Below, piece by piece: positions 61,699 through 64,000 of a DNA stretch of 64,000 bases. The stretch is taken from positions 1,116,001 through 1,180,000 of the forward strand of contig NZ_BCWW01000001.1 of the NCBI RefSeq assembly GCF_001894785.1, in the 5' to 3' direction. The notes beneath the pieces are model-generated. The model saw only the letters and a list, made by a program, of their open reading frames with translations. It ran no database searches and was not told the DNA's origin. The translations under genes were made by a program, and so were the position numbers. Within the stretch, counting starts at the first letter, position 1. Each line of letters begins with the position of its first letter. Source of the stretch: Rhodococcoides fascians NBRC 12155 = LMG 3623. Its GTDB lineage: Bacteria; Actinomycetota; Actinomycetes; Mycobacteriales; Mycobacteriaceae.

Positions 61699-62201
61699 GC
61701 GAAACCGCCGAACTGATCGACCGGGTCCTGAAGGATCGCGAACTGGACTACACGCGGCGCGGCGAGGTGTTCACCGTCGAACTGCCCGGGGAACGCAAAC
61801 TGAAGACGACGACGATGTTGACCGTCGGACACCACGGGGTGCGCATCGAGGCGTTCGTCTGCCGCAAGCCCGACGAGAACTTCGAGGGCGTCTACAAATA
61901 CCTGCTGCGTCGCAACCGTCGGCTGTACGGAGTGCATTACACGATCGACAAGGTCGGTGACATCTACCTGGTGGGCCGAATGTCGTTGCGCGCCGTCGAC
62001 GGTGACGAACTCGATCGGATCTTCGGTCAGACCCTCGAGGCCGCCGACGGCGACTTCAACGTGTTGCTCGAGCTGGGTTTCGCGGAGTCGATCAAGCGCG
62101 AATGGGCCTGGCGTGTGTCACGCGGTGAATCGCTCGCGAATCTGAAGGCGTTCGAGCACCTGGTGGCCAGTGGCAGCAGCGACGAGCCGGAACATCCGTA
62201 A
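61695..62201 (+). CDS. YbjN domain-containing protein
   Basis: 168 aa. [21 protein letters not shown] and [18 protein letters not shown] are the YbjN-type core. ATGA overlap with mshA shows translational coupling. Corresponds to Mtb Rv0487. The family is thought to act in type III chaperone-like or sensor roles; function here unknown. Confidence 0.88.
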   Translation: MSETAELIDRVLKDRELDYTRRGEVFTVELPGERKLKTTTMLTVGHHGVRIEAFVCRKPDENFEGVYKYLLRRNRRLYGVHYTIDKVGDIYLVGRMSLRAVDGDELDRIFGQTLEAADGDFNVLLELGFAESIKREWAWRVSRGESLANLKAFEHLVASGSSDEPEHP

Positions 62202-62258
62202 CTCGCCGGAAACGGCTGGGTATTGCCCTCGGTAACGTCCGGTTCCTAGCCTGAGGTC

Positions 62259-63689
62259 ATGACCAGGCCCGAGGACACTCGCCCGCCGCTGCTGCAGATG
62301 TTCGGCTACGGCATGCAGCACATTCTGTCCATGTTCGGCGGTGTCATCGCCGTCCCGATCATCGTGGGCGGAGCAGCGGGCCTGTCCGGGGCCGATCAAG
62401 CGCTGCTCATCTCGTGCGCGCTGTTCGTCAGTGGCGTCGCGACCGTGCTGCAGACCGTCGGAGTGCCCTTCTTCGGCTCGCAACTGCCGCTGGTGCAAGG
62501 CATCTCGTTTGCATCGGTGTCGACGGTGCTGACCATCATCGGCAGCGCCGAGGACGGTAGAACCGGGCTCCGCACGGTCCTCGGGGCCGTCCTGGTGGCC
62601 GCGCTGATCGGTTTGGCCATCGCCCCGTTCTTCTCGAAGATCGTCCGCTTCTTCCCACCCCTGGTGACCGGAAGCATCATCACCGTCATCGGGCTGTCGC
62701 TGATGCCGGTCGCCGCACGCTGGATCACCGGCCAGGAGATGGTGGGCGGTGCGCCGAACCCCCTGTACCTGGACCCCGGCAACATCGGACTGGCGATGTT
62801 CACCCTTCTCGCGGTGCTGGTGATGACCAAGATCAAGGTGCTCTCGCGCCTGTCCATCCTGCTCGGGCTCGTCGTCGGGACGATCGCAGCACTGATCGTG
62901 GGCAAGACGGACTTCGGCGGCGTCGGGGACGCCGCGGTGGTCGCGGTGCCCACCCCGTTCGCCTTCGGCTCGCCGATCTTCGCCGTCGGTGCGATCGTGT
63001 CGATGACGATCGTGATCCTGGTGGTGATGGTGGAGACCACGGCCGACATCCTGGCCGTGGGAGAGGTCGTCGGAACCGACGTCGACTCCCGACGTGTAGG
63101 CGACGGATTGCGCGCAGACATGGTCTCCTCGGCCGTCGCCCCCATCTTCAACACGTTCCCGGCGACGGCGTTCGCACAGAACGTGGGACTGGTTGCGATG
63201 ACCGGCATCAAGAGCCGCTTCGTCGTCGCCCTGGGCGGCGGCGTGCTTGCGCTGCTGGGTCTTTCGCCGGTTCTCGCTGCGGTGGTCGGCGTGGTTCCGC
63301 TGCCCGTGCTCGGCGGTGCCGGAATCGCCCTGTTCGGAACCGTCGCCGCCAGTGGAATCCGCACCCTCGGCAAGGTGAACTACGACAACAACGCCAACGT
63401 CGTCATCGTGGCGGTGACCTTGGCTTTCGGTCTCATTCCTGTTGTTGCGAGCGACTTCTGGGACGAGTTCCCGGACTGGTTCGTCACGGTGTTCCATTCC
63501 GGAATCAGTGCCGCAAGCATTGTCGCAGTGGTGCTCAACGTATTCTTCAACGTATTCAAGCCCGGTACGCCGTCGAATCCATCGGTGGTCGCCGCGGGCC
63601 CGGCAGTGATGGTGCGCGAGGACGAAGCACGGGTACTCGGCAAAGGCGGAACCTTGACCGGCAAGGTCGCGCCCGACACCGATACCTGA
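62259..63689 (+). CDS. NCS2-type xanthine/uracil permease
   Basis: 476 aa, about 12-14 membrane segments, proton- or sodium-driven uptake of a nucleobase. The conserved block FNTFPATAFAQNVGLVAMTGIKSRFV is typical of the purine (xanthine/urate) branch, and the N-terminal MFGYGMQHILSMFGGVIAVPII is diagnostic. ATG 62259. Next to a BMP nucleoside-binding gene, which also suggests purine use. Confidence 0.92.
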   Translation: MTRPEDTRPPLLQMFGYGMQHILSMFGGVIAVPIIVGGAAGLSGADQALLISCALFVSGVATVLQTVGVPFFGSQLPLVQGISFASVSTVLTIIGSAEDGRTGLRTVLGAVLVAALIGLAIAPFFSKIVRFFPPLVTGSIITVIGLSLMPVAARWITGQEMVGGAPNPLYLDPGNIGLAMFTLLAVLVMTKIKVLSRLSILLGLVVGTIAALIVGKTDFGGVGDAAVVAVPTPFAFGSPIFAVGAIVSMTIVILVVMVETTADILAVGEVVGTDVDSRRVGDGLRADMVSSAVAPIFNTFPATAFAQNVGLVAMTGIKSRFVVALGGGVLALLGLSPVLAAVVGVVPLPVLGGAGIALFGTVAASGIRTLGKVNYDNNANVVIVAVTLAFGLIPVVASDFWDEFPDWFVTVFHSGISAASIVAVVLNVFFNVFKPGTPSNPSVVAAGPAVMVREDEARVLGKGGTLTGKVAPDTDT

Positions 63690-63766
63690 GTGAAATCCTG
63701 CGCACCCAGGTTCGCGCGAGTACCGTCCCGAAACAGACGAAACACACATCGATATTGGAGGACATC

Positions 63767-64000
63767 TTGTCATTCGTTACCCGCACGAGTACGCGGAAGG
63801 CAGCACTCGGCGGCGTCGCGTCGCTCGGTGCCATCGCCCTCATCGCAGGCTGTGGATCCGCACCCGAGAACGAAGGATCGGGCGGGGGCGGCTCGAGTGA
63901 CTTCCTGCCCTGCATGGTCTCCGACAGTGGCGGATTCGACGACAAGTCGTTCAACCAGCTCGGATTCGAGGGACTCACCGAGGCTGCTGGCGAGCTCGGC
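63767..64000 (+). CDS. BMP-family nucleoside-binding lipoprotein, N-terminal part
   Basis: TTG 63767 with GGAG six bases upstream opens a frame of 78 codons running off the edge. Signal peptide with basic TSTRKAALGG, hydrophobic core VASLGAIALIAG and lipid cysteine followed by GSAPENE; a Gly/Ser linker; then CMVSDSGGFDDKSFNQLGFE, the start of the BMP/Med purine-nucleoside-binding domain. The partner ABC genes are expected beyond the window. Confidence 0.88.
   Translation, partial: MSFVTRTSTRKAALGGVASLGAIALIAGCGSAPENEGSGGGGSSDFLPCMVSDSGGFDDKSFNQLGFEGLTEAAGELG

Noticed and set aside
1..64000. CRISPR arrays, tRNA or rRNA genes, insertion sequences and prophage
   Set aside because: No regular spaced repeats, cloverleaf-like segments, transposase motifs or phage structural genes were noticed.

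Overview
The window is high-GC actinobacterial DNA and looks like Rhodococcus sensu lato (Mycobacteriales with mycolic acids). The evidence is an antigen-85-type mycolyltransferase, the mycothiol gene mshA, RamB and isocitrate lyase, HbhA, an F420-type oxidoreductase, IdeR-box-like sites, and a gene order that follows Mycobacterium tuberculosis Rv0457c-Rv0487. No rRNA, tRNA, CRISPR array, prophage or intact insertion sequence was seen.

Layout. 1-4 kb: MOSC protein, nicotinamidase and glucose-6-phosphate dehydrogenase. 4.1-8.9 kb: a polyphosphate kinase 2 gene flanked by several tiny hydrophobic or amphipathic peptide genes, then an alpha/beta hydrolase and a secreted mycolyltransferase. This resembles the corynebacterial porA/porH-ppk2 locus and is the most interesting part of the window. 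8.9-15 kb: prolyl oligopeptidase, lipoamide dehydrogenase, an M48 protease, a methyltransferase and a carboxymuconolactone-decarboxylase-like protein. 15-23 kb: an iron-type binding lipoprotein, a complete urea ABC transporter operon (urtABCDE) with a GntR regulator, and a small XRE regulator/membrane protein pair. 23-31 kb: copper amine oxidase plus aldehyde dehydrogenase and a TetR regulator, a compact malate:quinone oxidoreductase, an MBL hydrolase and an LLM flavin oxidoreductase. 30.6-36.4 kb: ramB, aceA and fadB2, with a repeat-flanked DUF559-type nuclease-like gene lying between ramB and aceA. 36.5-41.2 kb: accessory metabolism, including a second PPK2, a zinc alcohol dehydrogenase and a second iron-type binding protein. 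41.2-64 kb: a conserved mycobacterial-order block (TetR, DUF445, XRE, hbhA, DUF2516, deoC, murB, L,D-transpeptidase, SDR, ROK regulator, mshA, YbjN), interrupted by purU, a GNAT, tandem DUF2505 genes and an MBL-Rieske fusion. It ends in a xanthine/uracil-type permease and the start of a BMP-family nucleoside-binding lipoprotein.

Functional themes. Cell envelope and redox functions dominate: mycolyltransferase, PorA/H-like peptides, HbhA, MurB, Ldt and MshA. Central metabolism is represented by zwf, lpd, mqo, aceA with its regulator RamB, and fadB2. Nitrogen scavenging comes from urea uptake, amine oxidation and purine or nucleoside uptake. Intergenic junctions carry long perfect hairpins, several from one dispersed family. 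A short GAGTGGAGCC-type repeat has spread into intergenic and N-terminal coding positions. A leaderless, cysteine-rich short ORF lies upstream of the ROK regulator/mshA cluster and could be a regulatory leader peptide.
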